A stretch of 64,000 nt of DNA from Halodesulfurarchaeum sp. HSR-GB (GTDB lineage Archaea; Halobacteriota; Halobacteria; Halobacteriales; Halobacteriaceae), in the NCBI RefSeq assembly GCF_031432215.1, contig NZ_JAVKGN010000001.1, forward strand, positions 310,001 through 374,000, written 5' to 3'. This document shows, piece by piece, positions 9,357-18,426 of the stretch. A program made the position numbers and the translations under genes. A model generated the notes under the pieces. That model made no database searches. It worked only from the letters and a program-made list of their open reading frames with translations, and was not told where the DNA came from. The first letter of the stretch is position 1. Each line of letters opens with the position of its first letter.

Positions 9357-9745
9357 CCACTTTTACTTCGTCGGGTTCGCCGAAGGCGAACCACTCTCCA
9401 CTCACGGCGGCTTCGCCGCCGTTCGTGCGGTCCGAGGGATCTTCGATCCCTCGCGACTCGCAAAAACTTGGGGAAAACGTTCCGAACACTCCCTTCGGTC
9501 GCGTTCGGCGAAACCGCGCCTCGTCCCTCGGCGCGGTATACTATTCGATTCCAACAGGTCCTCTCTGCGCCCACTCGAGAGCGAGGATCACATCTCGAAG
9601 CGAGGTGAGTCTGCAGTCGACGACGTCCAGCGAAAAAATTTCGGCATATCCGTTCGAATGCATTGCATGCATCCAGCCAGGCCGGGTGTATCCCCGAGAA
9701 CAGATCCAGACCAGAAATTAGTAGCGTTGCTTCACGTTGAGACGG
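9357..9745. other. Gene-free stretch with short perfect palindromes
   Basis: I see no convincing gene. Three compact inverted repeats lie close together: GGTTCGCC/GGCGAACC at 9374-9392, GGCGG/CCGCC with a CTTCG loop at 9406-9420, and GAGGGAT/ATCCCTC at 9434-9452. Their regular TTCG-type loops suggest either RNA hairpins or the remnants of mobile DNA. The following bases to 9745 have no recognised feature. Confidence 0.5.
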
Positions 9746-9750
9746 TGATT

Positions 9751-9800
9751 GGAGGCCACCTAATTCAGCGAGGGGGTCCCGCCGTTTACGGCGGGTGTAG
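9751..9800 (+). mobile_element. Possible relic of an IS200/IS605-type element end
   Basis: A perfect 7-bp stem, CCCGCCG/CGGCGGG with loop TTTA (9778-9795), follows GAGGGGGT. Similar CCCGCCGTTTACGGCGGG hairpins occur at the ends of haloarchaeal IS605-family elements, where the end also belongs to the TnpB guide RNA. No tnpA or tnpB remains in this window, so it could equally be a stand-alone terminator hairpin. From 9800 to 9981 I see nothing else. Confidence 0.3.
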
Positions 9801-9981
9801 GTGATTGCGAAAGTTCCCGATGGGGGTTTGGCAAGAAGAAAAGCGTCAGGGGGAGAGGGGTTGGCGGTGCAAGCGGGTGGGGGGATTCACGCCCCAGTCG
9901 GGACATCGCGCGTGTTCGTAATCAACCCCGTTTCGCAGTTTCAGGACGTGAAACTCGTCCCACCAGGCAACCCGGAAGAAT

Positions 9982-10638
9982 TCAGCCCAGTTCCTCGAAT
10001 GGCTGGACGACGACGAACCCACGCTCGCCGGTGAATTGCATCTGGAATCGCTCGCCGGATTCCTGCCCGACCATGTCCGAGAGGCTGGCGTTTACCTCGA
10101 CGGTTGGAGAGACACCACTCCAGGCGACCGTCGCGCTGGGGTCCGTGGTCACCGGCGGTTGGAGAACGAGCGGGTCTCCGTGGGTTGTGAGTGCCACGTA
10201 CCCCGGTCCCGAGAGATGAACGTTCGTAAATCCGCCGGCGAAGGAACCCGCCAGACTGTCGATCGAACCGATCTCGTAGGAGACCCCCGGTGCGAAAGCG
10301 AGAATGTCCTCCCCATTGACGGTGACCGACTCGCCAGCGTCGAGTTTGAGAATCTGAACCTTCTTCTCTCGATCCGCGAGATACACGTGTCCCTGTCCCT
10401 CGACATCCATGATCGGGGTTCCCTCACCCGTCGCAGCCTCCTTGAGAAACCCCGTGATCCCACCTTCCGCCGAGGCTTTCCCAGTAAACGAAAGGTCTCC
10501 GGTGTGAGCGATCATCGATCCGGCTTTGGCTTTGACCGATCCGTTGACGGTCACATCGAGCGTGTAGTCGTTTTCGAGTTCGAACTGTTCGCCACCCGGG
10601 TCGGGCGCGTTTCGCGCGGTGAATTCGTCGAGATCCAT
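9982..10638 (-). CDS. AIM24 family protein
   Basis: 218 residues from the ATG at 10638 (a GTG three codons earlier is possible). The sequence has the repeated beta-helix character of the AIM24 family: VKAKAGSMIAHTGDL, GQGHVYLADREKKVQILKLDAGESVTVNGEDILAF and the C-terminal GERGFVVVQP. No signal peptide or membrane segment. AIM24 is linked to mitochondrial organisation in yeast; in prokaryotes the function is unknown. It is divergently oriented from the sppA gene and shares its 170-bp upstream region. Confidence 0.85.
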   Translation of the reverse strand: MDLDEFTARNAPDPGGEQFELENDYTLDVTVNGSVKAKAGSMIAHTGDLSFTGKASAEGGITGFLKEAATGEGTPIMDVEGQGHVYLADREKKVQILKLDAGESVTVNGEDILAFAPGVSYEIGSIDSLAGSFAGGFTNVHLSGPGYVALTTHGDPLVLQPPVTTDPSATVAWSGVSPTVEVNASLSDMVGQESGERFQMQFTGERGFVVVQPFEELG

Positions 10639-10810
10639 CGTATTCACGGCCAGTGGATCTAGCCAGGTGGGAAAAGATCAGGGACCTCCCTAAAGCCAGG
10701 CGCTCTGTTTCACTCCCCGAAACTCGACAGTCCGGAAGTCGCCAGCGGAGTTTCTGGCTGTGAAACTGCGCTTGCCATCTTACCTGTGGGACCCACGAGG
10801 AGCAGACTGG

Positions 10811-11722
10811 ATGAGCAATCGAATTGATGACTTCGTACGGGAGCTCCTCTCCTCGTATGCAGTCCTCGCAATAATCGGCATCCTCGTCGGTGCGATACTC
10901 ATCCCTCCGGGACTCGGAGCCGTCGCCGGAGCGGATGGGACCGTCGCCGTCGTAACGATAGACGAATCGATCACTGGCGCAACCGCCGACACGACCGCCC
11001 AGGAACTTCGTGACGTCCGAGAGGACGATTCCATCGACGCCGTTGTCCTCCGTGTGGACAGCGGTGGCGGTGCAGTTACGGGGAGTGAAACCCAGTACAG
11101 GGCCGTCAAACGCCTTGCCCAGGAGAAACCCGTCGTGACGAGCGTCCGCTCGATGGCCGCGTCGGGAGCCTACTACACAATTCTTCCGAGTGACACGATC
11201 TACGCCCAGCCGAGTTCGATGGTCGGCCACGTCGGCGTCATCGCCTCGTATGCGGATAGCGAGGGCGTGCCGGCCTCCATGACCTCCGGGCCCGACAAAG
11301 CGTCTGGGGCCACGATGGACGAGTATCAGGCTCAGCTCGAGACACTCAAACAATCGTTCGTGAGCACGGTCATGAACGAACGGGGCGAGGAGATTACACT
11401 CTCCCGAACCGAAGTTTCGCAGGCGAAGATATACACCGGAGCCGAAGCGGTCGAAAACGGTTATGCCGACAAAATCGGTGGCCTCGAGACCGCGATTCAG
11501 GCGGCTGCTGAGAAGGCCGATCTCGGCTCGTACGAGACCGAACACCGGGATCCAGTTTCGATCACCGACTTGCTCTCGTTGATCGGACTCGAAAGTGGAA
11601 GTACGACTCCTGAAACGCTCTTCCACTCGCCAGGTGTCGACCGTGTTCGGTATCTCGCACTCTGGGGAACGCCCGCCGAAATCGGCACCAACTCCACGGA
11701 GGTGACTACCTATGCAGGGTGA
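10811..11722 (+). CDS. sppA: Signal peptide peptidase SppA (S49 protease)
   Basis: 303 residues from the ATG at 10811 (a GTG at 10760 is an alternative). One N-terminal membrane segment (about 15-37). The S49 core shows VLRVDSGGGAVTGS (79-92), the nucleophile in SMAASGAYY (Ser118) and GHVGVIASY. By analogy with Bacillus and archaeal SppA the general-base lysine lies about 45-55 residues further on; Lys163 in GPDKASG is the best candidate. It would degrade leftover signal peptides in the membrane. Its 3' end overlaps the next gene by 11 bp. Confidence 0.9.
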   Translation: MSNRIDDFVRELLSSYAVLAIIGILVGAILIPPGLGAVAGADGTVAVVTIDESITGATADTTAQELRDVREDDSIDAVVLRVDSGGGAVTGSETQYRAVKRLAQEKPVVTSVRSMAASGAYYTILPSDTIYAQPSSMVGHVGVIASYADSEGVPASMTSGPDKASGATMDEYQAQLETLKQSFVSTVMNERGEEITLSRTEVSQAKIYTGAEAVENGYADKIGGLETAIQAAAEKADLGSYETEHRDPVSITDLLSLIGLESGSTTPETLFHSPGVDRVRYLALWGTPAEIGTNSTEVTTYAG

Positions 11723-12674
11723 CGAGTTGCTGAGTCGGATCGGACTGTTCGTACTGGTAAGCCTCGCCGTCGGGGCGCTGTTCACGATACCGGCGATAAA
11801 CGGTCAGCCGGTATCCGACGAGGCGGATCTGGACGTTAGCTCACACAACTCGGCCAATATCCTGGCCGAGGCCCCAGCAGAGACCGGCGCTGTTTCAATC
11901 GAAGCCGCGGCGGAGCCGAAACACGTGGTAATCGACGCGGCCCACAGTAACGGCATCGACAGAGCCTCACTCGACCCAATTGTCTCCGCCCTCACGGAAG
12001 CGGGCCACGACGTGAGCTTCTACCGCGGAAGTGCGATGGACTCGATCAACACAACACTTCGCCAGGCTGATGCGTTCGTCGTCATCTCGCCGGGGGCGGC
12101 CTATTCGGCTGAAGACAAAGCAGGATTGGAGGCGTTCGTTGACGCCGGCGGCCGAGTCCTCTTCGCCGGCGAGCCCACAACCCAGACGGGAGGTACCTTG
12201 ACGTCCCTGGTGCTGGGTTCGACGCAAGTCACCTCCTCGACACCGCTGACCGGGCTTGCAGCCTCCTTCGGGGTTGCGTATGGAGACGGATACGTGTACG
12301 ACCTGGAACGCTACGACCTCAACTACCGCAACGTCTACGCCACGCCGTCGGGATCGGAATTCCCGAGCGAGGCGAACGTGACCGTTCACGAGGCCGTGCC
12401 GGTTCGGGGCGGGACGCCCGTCCTCGAAACGGCGGAAACGGCAAAGGTATCTAGTGACAGAGAGGCCGCGTCCTATCCCGTCGCCACCCGGAACGGTGAC
12501 GTACTCGCGGTCGGGGACGCGTCGCTCTTCGATACGGAGTGGGCACAACGAAACGACAACGAAGAGTTCGTCGGCGCGGCGATCGAATTCCTCGTGAACG
12601 GGGAGAAGACCCCCGGGGCACCCACACAGCCACAGTCGAGTCAGGGCCCTGGGACACCCGCTGCAATGCCCTGA
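11712..12674 (+). CDS. Secreted/membrane DUF4350-like protein
   Basis: 320 residues. An N-terminal hydrophobic segment (about 9-30) is a signal anchor. The body is a GATase-like fold typical of DUF4350: VVIDAAHSNGID (71-82), DAFVVISPGAAYSAED, AFVDAGGRVLFAGEP and, near the end, GDVLAVGDASLFDTEW. The C-terminal tail is rich in Pro, Gln and Ser. Overlap with sppA implies co-expression; a role in envelope protein quality control is possible but not shown by the sequence. Confidence 0.7.
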   Translation: MQGDELLSRIGLFVLVSLAVGALFTIPAINGQPVSDEADLDVSSHNSANILAEAPAETGAVSIEAAAEPKHVVIDAAHSNGIDRASLDPIVSALTEAGHDVSFYRGSAMDSINTTLRQADAFVVISPGAAYSAEDKAGLEAFVDAGGRVLFAGEPTTQTGGTLTSLVLGSTQVTSSTPLTGLAASFGVAYGDGYVYDLERYDLNYRNVYATPSGSEFPSEANVTVHEAVPVRGGTPVLETAETAKVSSDREAASYPVATRNGDVLAVGDASLFDTEWAQRNDNEEFVGAAIEFLVNGEKTPGAPTQPQSSQGPGTPAAMP

Positions 12675-12739
12675 TCGAAACGCAGGCATCGAGATCTTCG
12701 ACAATATGATTTATACAGAACCACACTGAAATGCGGTCC

Positions 12740-13081
12740 ATGGACGGCGAAGAAATCGAGGTGCTCGAAGCCGTCCACGACGATTTCTCCCGGGAGATTC
12801 TGGAGCGAGTCGCCCAGGAGCCACTCTCCGCCCCCGAATTAGTGGAGCAAGTGGACGCCTCGAAGCCGACGGTATATCGCCGGTTGTCCGATCTGGAGGA
12901 GATGGATCTCGTCGCGGTACGCGTCCAACCAGACGACGCCGGCCACCATCGAAAGCAGTACGTTGCGGCGGTCGACGCAGTTCATATCTGTGTCGAGTCG
13001 GACGGACTGTCGGTTCAGGTCGACCGCTCGGCCGAGGACGCCGTCGATCGCTTCCGGAAGCTCGTGGGTGATATCACATGA
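12740..13081 (+). CDS. Winged-helix transcriptional regulator (ArsR-like)
   Basis: 113 residues from the ATG at 12740, which lies about 25 nt after a TATA box (TTTATACA, 12710-12717) and suits a leaderless transcript; an ATG at 12731 is in frame. The helix-turn-helix is clear: LSAPELVEQVDASKPTVYRRLSDLEEMDLV (about 31-60), followed by a wing. It overlaps the next gene by 4 nt. A regulator of this type followed by two DUF7521-like membrane genes is a common haloarchaeal arrangement, so it probably controls this small operon. Confidence 0.85.
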   Translation: MDGEEIEVLEAVHDDFSREILERVAQEPLSAPELVEQVDASKPTVYRRLSDLEEMDLVAVRVQPDDAGHHRKQYVAAVDAVHICVESDGLSVQVDRSAEDAVDRFRKLVGDIT

Positions 13082-13404
13082 TTGAGACGTTGTTGGCTGC
13101 CATGGGCGGCTCGATTCCGGTCGCCGTGCTCGCCGTCTTCGCGCTCGGAGCCGCGTTCCTGTACGCACTCTGGATCGCGTTTACCCTCCTTCGAGGATAC
13201 CGGGAGGCGAGTTCGCTCCGGAGCGAGGGGCTCGCGGTGGGCCTGGTTCTGGTCACCAGTATCCCAATTGGTCTCCGGTTCCTCGCTGCGACGATGCTCC
13301 CGATCGCCGGAGACGTAATCGCCCTCTTCACGACGGCGATCGAGCTCCTCGGTCTGCTCGTCGTCTTGGCCACGCTGTATTTCCCCGGAGGTGAGCAACC
13401 GTGA
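13078..13404 (+). CDS. Small membrane protein, DUF7521-like
   Basis: 108 residues with three hydrophobic segments (about 12-38, 52-75 and 80-102). The central SSLRSEGLAVGLVLVTSIPIGLRFL resembles the haloarchaeal DUF7521 family. Start and stop overlap the neighbours by 4 nt (ATGA), so it is translated as part of the regulator operon. The function is unknown. Confidence 0.65.
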   Translation: MIETLLAAMGGSIPVAVLAVFALGAAFLYALWIAFTLLRGYREASSLRSEGLAVGLVLVTSIPIGLRFLAATMLPIAGDVIALFTTAIELLGLLVVLATLYFPGGEQP

Positions 13405-13688
13405 ACCCATCACTGGTAAGCGACGTGACGACAGTACTGCTGGCGCTGGTCGGGATCATTGGACTCTTCGTCTCGCTTCAGAGCTACCGAGCGTACCAGC
13501 GATACGGGTCAAAACAGATGGGGTTACTCGCGCTTGGCATCGCCATGCTGACGGTGGTCCCGGTCGGGCTGACTGTTGGGCTCCCAGTGGTCCCCGGAAT
13601 GACGGATGCGGCCTCGCTACTCGTGGTCTCCATTAGTTATCTCGTTGGTCTCGGGGCGATCGATGTCGCGTTCAATCACGTCAAATGA
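13401..13688 (+). CDS. Small membrane protein, DUF7521-like (second copy)
   Basis: 95 residues with three hydrophobic segments, related in layout to the preceding protein: a LQSYRAYQRYGSKQMGLLALGIAMLT segment, then two membrane helices. It closes the three-gene operon. Such tandem pairs are seen with wHTH regulators in haloarchaea; no biochemical role is known to me. Confidence 0.65.
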   Translation: MNPSLVSDVTTVLLALVGIIGLFVSLQSYRAYQRYGSKQMGLLALGIAMLTVVPVGLTVGLPVVPGMTDAASLLVVSISYLVGLGAIDVAFNHVK

Positions 13689-13702
13689 CGGTGGCTCTTT
13701 GT

Positions 13703-14344
13703 TCAGAACACGAGCACTTTCGCAATCTCGAATGCAGCGACAGGTCCCACAGCGAGCGCTGCCTGCCACCACCGTACGTCACGGACCGTCCGGACGAGAA
13801 CGGTCCAGAGCCCAAGCGACCAGGCCGTGGCCAGGTAGTCCACCAGGAGACTGGTCTCGACGATCTGGGTCCCCTGGACTTGCTCAACGAACGCCGCATT
13901 TCCCGCTGACGTCGCAGGGGGCGGGACAGAAGAGGCACTGACGATCATCGCACCGAGCCAGAGCAATCCAGCGAGCGCCCACGGCACGAACCCCCAGGCA
14001 GAGAGCCAGAAGACCGAGGAAAAGGTCCCCGCAGAGGCAAATGGGAGCGATAGCAGATAGAAGATCGCGGCGAAAACCACCCAATAGAGAAAGACGTGGC
14101 CGAAACTGACGAGTGCCCCAGCGACGGTGATCGCCGGGATCTCGATCTGAAACGCCGTACTCACATAGGAGAGGGTTAATCGCTCCCCGATCACGGACAT
14201 CGATGCGAGGAGCAACTGCGCGCCAAGGGTACTGACACCAGTGAGCGTGAGGATCACCACCGGGAGGATGTGACCCGGCCTCTCCATGCGTGAAGAAAAG
14301 AAGGCGGCAGGAGAGCGAACCAGCGCTGAGATGGGAGCGGCCAT
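13703..14344 (-). CDS. YIP1-family membrane protein
   Basis: From the ATG at 14344 the protein has 213 residues and begins MAAPISALVRSPAAFFSSR, the usual N-terminus of haloarchaeal YIP1-type proteins; upstream starts would add an unlikely hydrophilic leader. About five membrane helices follow (for example HVFLYWVVFAAIFYLLSLPF and FWLSAWGFVPWALAGLLWLG). The function in archaea is unknown; eukaryotic relatives work in membrane trafficking. Confidence 0.7.
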   Translation of the reverse strand: MAAPISALVRSPAAFFSSRMERPGHILPVVILTLTGVSTLGAQLLLASMSVIGERLTLSYVSTAFQIEIPAITVAGALVSFGHVFLYWVVFAAIFYLLSLPFASAGTFSSVFWLSAWGFVPWALAGLLWLGAMIVSASSVPPPATSAGNAAFVEQVQGTQIVETSLLVDYLATAWSLGLWTVLVRTVRDVRWWQAALAVGPVAAFEIAKVLVF

Positions 14345-14491
14345 CTGGCTCACGTACCAAAGCATCGCATTTAGTAGTTTCTCGACAGTCTCGGCGTTCC
14401 ACACAGCCGAGCGATCAAGTCCGACGAAGGTCCTTACAGCCACGAAAATCGAGTCGCTGTTCGACGTCCTTGATCGGGTGGGACCCGAAAT

Positions 14492-15073
14492 CTACCGGAC
14501 GACCGCCACCAGGATCGCCCCCACCGTCGCGAACACGAGGGGGTAGACCAGGCCGGCGAGCAGGATCGCGGGGAGCAATTGCGGACCGATCGAACTGGAC
14601 ACGTCGACACCGATCATGGACGCCTCCATAGTCGCTCGACTGACGAACGCGCCGATTCCGAGGACCAGGACGTACCCGAGTGCGACCGGCGCGCCAGCGA
14701 ACACGGCTTCACCCACGTCCTGAACATCGAGTCGATGGGCGAGCAGCGCCCCGACACCCACCAGGACCAGCGGCGGAACCAGATACAGGAGACCGGCCCC
14801 CGCCGCGTTCGACTGGGCGAGGAAGTTGACGCTATCGACGCCGCCGAATCCGCCGATCGAACCGCTGACCTCGGTGTCGACCATGTGGGCGTTCGCGAAG
14901 TACCAGAACAGAACCTTCCACTCCGAGACCTCGGCCATGACGGCATCCCGGGCTTCACCGCTCATCAACAGGGCCGTAAGAAGGTACCCGACAGCCGCAG
15001 CGATGACGCCGAGGCCGGCACTCGCCGCGAGTTCGGTACGGCTCGACTGATCCGTCTGTACAGATGTTGCCAT
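14492..15073 (-). CDS. Haloarchaeal multi-pass membrane protein of unknown function
   Basis: 193 residues from the ATG at 15073, chosen because everything upstream in frame is hydrophilic and unrelated to a membrane protein. About five transmembrane stretches: LAASAGLGVIAAAVGYLLTALLM, then GLLYLVPPLVLVGVGALLAH, AVFAGAPVALGYVLVLGIGAFVS and a C-terminal helix. It resembles the uncharacterised haloarchaeal transporter-like families (DUF7978 type), but I cannot assign a substrate. Divergent from the carbonic anhydrase gene. Confidence 0.6.
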   Translation of the reverse strand: MATSVQTDQSSRTELAASAGLGVIAAAVGYLLTALLMSGEARDAVMAEVSEWKVLFWYFANAHMVDTEVSGSIGGFGGVDSVNFLAQSNAAGAGLLYLVPPLVLVGVGALLAHRLDVQDVGEAVFAGAPVALGYVLVLGIGAFVSRATMEASMIGVDVSSSIGPQLLPAILLAGLVYPLVFATVGAILVAVVR

Positions 15074-15182
15074 ACGCCATGTACGGCGGGCAGACCCAAG
15101 GGGGTTGTGACTGTCCAAGTCGACCTGCGCCACACCTGCCCGGACCCGGAGATAGAAACCGTCGGCGCCCGGACACCGTAAC

Positions 15183-15869
15183 ATGCCCGACACGAACCTG
15201 CAGGAGCTTCTCGAACGGAACACATGCCACACCGAGTCCCTGGAATCGGATCACTTCGACGCGGTCCAGGACGGACAGGAACCGGCCGCCGTCGCCATGA
15301 CTTGCGCGGACTCGCGAGTCAGCCAGGAGGGGATGTGGGCCGTCGAGGAACCCGGCTGGCTGTTCACGCCGAGCACGATCGGCAACCAGGTCTGGGATCG
15401 ACACGAAGGCGATCGAGTCGTGGACGGCAGCATGCTCTACCCACTCGTCCAGACCGGAACCGACGTGGCCGTAGTAGTTGGTCACACCGGCTGTGGAGCG
15501 GTGACGGCGGCACTCGAAGCTGTCAGGGGAGCGGGCGGGGAGTTACCGGCCGGAATACTGAAGTGGATTCAGGAGCTGGTCCCCGTGATCGAGGCGGGCC
15601 TGGCCGACGATCGGATTGATCCAGATCGGGGAGATCTAGTCGATCAGCTCGTCGAATACAACGTCGACCGGCAGGTCGAGTTCCTCCGGGAGAGCGAAAA
15701 TGTGCCCGCTAACGTCTCGATCTACGGCTTCGTCTATGACTTCCAGCAGGTCTACGGATCGGTCCCGGGTCGGGCCTACCTCGTCAACGCCGACGGCGAG
15801 ACCGACCTCGATGCGTTACGAGCCCTGGCCGGGGACGAACACGCCGAGCAGGTCAAACGCCTGCTGTAG
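15183..15869 (+). CDS. Beta-class carbonic anhydrase
   Basis: 228 residues. The zinc and catalytic residues are in place: Cys41, Asp43 and Arg45 in CADSR, and His101 and Cys104 in GHTGCG. It interconverts CO2 and bicarbonate in the cytoplasm. The segment between the motifs is rather short and acidic, as usual in halophiles. It converges with the PEBP gene (stop-to-stop). Confidence 0.92.
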   Translation: MPDTNLQELLERNTCHTESLESDHFDAVQDGQEPAAVAMTCADSRVSQEGMWAVEEPGWLFTPSTIGNQVWDRHEGDRVVDGSMLYPLVQTGTDVAVVVGHTGCGAVTAALEAVRGAGGELPAGILKWIQELVPVIEAGLADDRIDPDRGDLVDQLVEYNVDRQVEFLRESENVPANVSIYGFVYDFQQVYGSVPGRAYLVNADGETDLDALRALAGDEHAEQVKRLL

Positions 15870-16322
15870 TCACGGCGCATACGTCCCGGTGAGTGTGGCC
15901 TGATCGAGGACGTGCCCCTCGATTTCGGCTTCGAGTGTTTCTTTCTCCGCCCCCGAATCGAGGGCCAGATCGGTGTCGAGCGCGAACAGCCGGAACCGAT
16001 AGGTGTGCTCCCGGTCCGGCGGATTCGGCCCACCGTATCCGGGCTCACCGTAGTCGGTGGTCCCCTCGTGTGCGCCCGCGGCGTCCCAGTCCTCCGGGAT
16101 CTGTTCGGTTTCGGGGTCGATGTTCCAGACGACCCAGTGACCCCAGACTTTGCCCGCCGGTTCCACGGCGTCCGGATCGTCCATCACAAGTGCCAGCGAC
16201 ACCGTCTCGCTGGGCACGCCGTCGATCTCCAGCGGCGGGTTCACGTTGGCCTCGGTGTAACCATACCGATCGGGAATGGATTCGCCGTCGGCAAACACCG
16301 GACTGTTGAGTTGAAGTGCCAT
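15870..16322 (-). CDS. YbhB/YbcL family phosphatidylethanolamine-binding-like protein
   Basis: 150 residues from the ATG at 16322, which gives the canonical start MALQLNSPVFADGESIPDRY. Family motifs follow: NPPLEI, LALVMDDPDAVEPAGKVWGHWVVWNIDP and YGGPNPPDREHTYRFRLFALD. It is a small soluble PEBP-fold protein; bacterial YbhB is of unclear function and the name Raf kinase inhibitor-like is historical. Confidence 0.9.
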   Translation of the reverse strand: MALQLNSPVFADGESIPDRYGYTEANVNPPLEIDGVPSETVSLALVMDDPDAVEPAGKVWGHWVVWNIDPETEQIPEDWDAAGAHEGTTDYGEPGYGGPNPPDREHTYRFRLFALDTDLALDSGAEKETLEAEIEGHVLDQATLTGTYAP

Positions 16323-16492
16323 GTTACGTGCCACCAATACCCAATACACGGACGGCCGCCTAAAAGTTAGCCCCAATGATACGTGTCGACCGATTTCGTG
16401 GCAAGTGCATGGGAGCTATTTAGTGTCCGAACCCGTCAAGTGTGAATTATGGGATCGAGCGAGCCGATCGCAGTCGGTGATCGAGGACGGCG

Positions 16493-18376
16493 ATGAGCGC
16501 CAGCACAGCCGGTCAACCCAGCGTGCTGATGGTCGTCGCGGTGATCATCACCCTCGGTGTCGCCGCACAGGTGCTGGCCGACCGGTACCGCGTGCCCAGT
16601 GTGCTCTTTTTGATCCTCACCGGCGTGGCCGTGGGTCCGGAAGGGCTCGGGCTGGTCACCCAGGAGACCTTCGGCGGATCGCTCTCGACCATCGTCGGGC
16701 TGAGCGTCGCGATCATCGTCTTCGAGGGGGCATTCCACCTCGACCACGAGAAGATCCACGAGGCGCGGTCGGCGGCCCTTCATCTGGTGACTGTCGGGGC
16801 GGCGCTCTCGTTTGCCGGGACGACGGTCGCCGCACACTACCTCCTGGGCATCGAGTGGGGAATCGCGGGACTCATCGGCGCGCTCTTGATCGCGACCGGG
16901 CCAACCGTCGTCACGCCGATTCTCGAGGTCGTCCCGGTTCGAGACCACGTGGCCGCGGCCCTGGAGACGGAGGGCATCGTCAACGACGTCACGGCGGCCA
17001 TCCTCGCCGTCGTCGTGTTCAAGCTGCTGGCCGCCACCGAGGCGGCCCCCAGCGCGTACCTGGTTGAGTTCGTCGAGCGTCTGAGCATCGGTGTGTTCGT
17101 CGGTCTGGCAGTTGCGGCCGTACTCTGGTTTCTCCTCACGCAGGTCGAATTGCCCGCGGGATGGAGTCCCCAGAACGCCCGCCTCATGACCCTGGCCGGG
17201 GCGATCCTGGCCTTTAGCCTCGCCGACACCATCGCCACGGAATCGGGGGTGGCCGCAGTCGCCGTGGCCGGGGTGGTCCTCGGGAACGCCGATCTCCCCT
17301 TCGAGGAGACCATCGCGGAGTTCAAAGGCGACATTACCCTGGTGGTGCTCTCCTTTGTCTTCATCGCCCTGGCGACGCTGATCGAGTTCGACGCCCTGTT
17401 CGCGCTGGGGCTCTCGGGACTGTTACTCGTGTTCGTCATCGCAGTCATCCTCCGGCCAGCGCTGGTCTTTATCTCGACGTTCGCCGACCAGTTCACGATG
17501 CGCGAGCGGCTGTTCATGGGTTTCGTGGGCCCGCGAGGGATCATCCCCGCGAGTGTCGCCACTTTGTTCTCGATCCAGTTACAGAACCCGACCCCGCCGT
17601 CGAACCCGGCGGGCGCGGAGGTTCTCGCTGGGACGGTCTTTTTGGTCATTCTTCTCACCGTGATCTTCGAGGGCGGATTCGCCAGAAAGATCGCCGAAAC
17701 ACTCGACGTGATACCAATGCGTGTACTCATCATCGGCGGCGGCCGAGTGGGAAAGGAACTCGCCGAACGGCTCTCGGAGCGGGGCGAAAACGTCGTCATC
17801 ATCGAGCGTGACGACGTGGTCGCCAAACAGCGACGGGCCGAGGGCTTCACCGTGCGAACCGAAAACGGCACCGACGTGGAAGTGCTCAGAGCGGCCGGTG
17901 CCGAACAGGCAAAGACCGTGATCGCGGCGACCGGCGATGACGACACCAACCTGCTGGTCGCCCAGCTGGTCCGGGCGAAGTTCCAGACCGAGGACGTGAT
18001 CGCCCGAGTGAACCGGCCGGACAACAAGGACGCCTTCGAGGAACTGGGCGTAGAGGCCGTTTCGGCCTCCACCGCGACCGCCTGGGCGATCGACAACCTC
18101 GTCGAGCGGCCGGCCCTCTCGGAGTGGATGAGCGAACTCGGCCGGAGCGGGGACGTCCAGGAGGTCGAGATCACCGATGAGAAACTGGTCGGCCGGTCCG
18201 TCGCGGACATCAATCCGGACCTGCCGGAGGGCTGTATCATCGCGCTGTTGACGCGTGAGGGAACGAACACGGTCCCGAAGGGCGATACGGAGCTTTCGAT
18301 GGGCGATCGTCTCACCATCATCGGCCCGCGGGAAGGAGTCAAGGAGGCCGTCTCCTGGTTCCACCCACACGACTAG
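16493..18376 (+). CDS. Cation/proton antiporter with TrkA-N and TrkA-C domains
   Basis: 627 residues. Residues 1-400 form a monovalent cation:proton antiporter of the NhaP/CPA type with about 12 helices, including GPTVVTPILE (near 140) and GPRGIIPAS (near 345). A RCK/TrkA-N domain starts at about residue 409 with the NAD-binding GGGRVGKEL motif, and a TrkA-C ligand domain closes the protein (LVGRSVADINPDLPEGCI). It would exchange Na+ or K+ for H+ under control of nucleotides bound to the RCK part, fitting a high-salt lifestyle. Confidence 0.92.
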   Translation: MSASTAGQPSVLMVVAVIITLGVAAQVLADRYRVPSVLFLILTGVAVGPEGLGLVTQETFGGSLSTIVGLSVAIIVFEGAFHLDHEKIHEARSAALHLVTVGAALSFAGTTVAAHYLLGIEWGIAGLIGALLIATGPTVVTPILEVVPVRDHVAAALETEGIVNDVTAAILAVVVFKLLAATEAAPSAYLVEFVERLSIGVFVGLAVAAVLWFLLTQVELPAGWSPQNARLMTLAGAILAFSLADTIATESGVAAVAVAGVVLGNADLPFEETIAEFKGDITLVVLSFVFIALATLIEFDALFALGLSGLLLVFVIAVILRPALVFISTFADQFTMRERLFMGFVGPRGIIPASVATLFSIQLQNPTPPSNPAGAEVLAGTVFLVILLTVIFEGGFARKIAETLDVIPMRVLIIGGGRVGKELAERLSERGENVVIIERDDVVAKQRRAEGFTVRTENGTDVEVLRAAGAEQAKTVIAATGDDDTNLLVAQLVRAKFQTEDVIARVNRPDNKDAFEELGVEAVSASTATAWAIDNLVERPALSEWMSELGRSGDVQEVEITDEKLVGRSVADINPDLPEGCIIALLTREGTNTVPKGDTELSMGDRLTIIGPREGVKEAVSWFHPHD

Positions 18377-18426
18377 CGCCCGAGGACGCCAACGCACATT
18401 ACCCGGGCCCGCCAAGCACTGCCAGC

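Noticed and set aside
9374-9452. Possible CRISPR-like cluster of short palindromes
   Set aside because: The three palindromes differ in sequence and have no regular spacing, so there is no repeat-spacer pattern.
9801-10034. 77-codon plus-strand frame before the AIM24 gene
   Set aside because: No promoter, no similarity that I recognise, and the end overlaps the AIM24 coding region.
14345-15232. Longer N-termini for the two membrane proteins at 13703 and 14492
   Set aside because: The added residues are hydrophilic, Arg-rich and lack family similarity; starts at 14344 and 15073 give standard N-termini.
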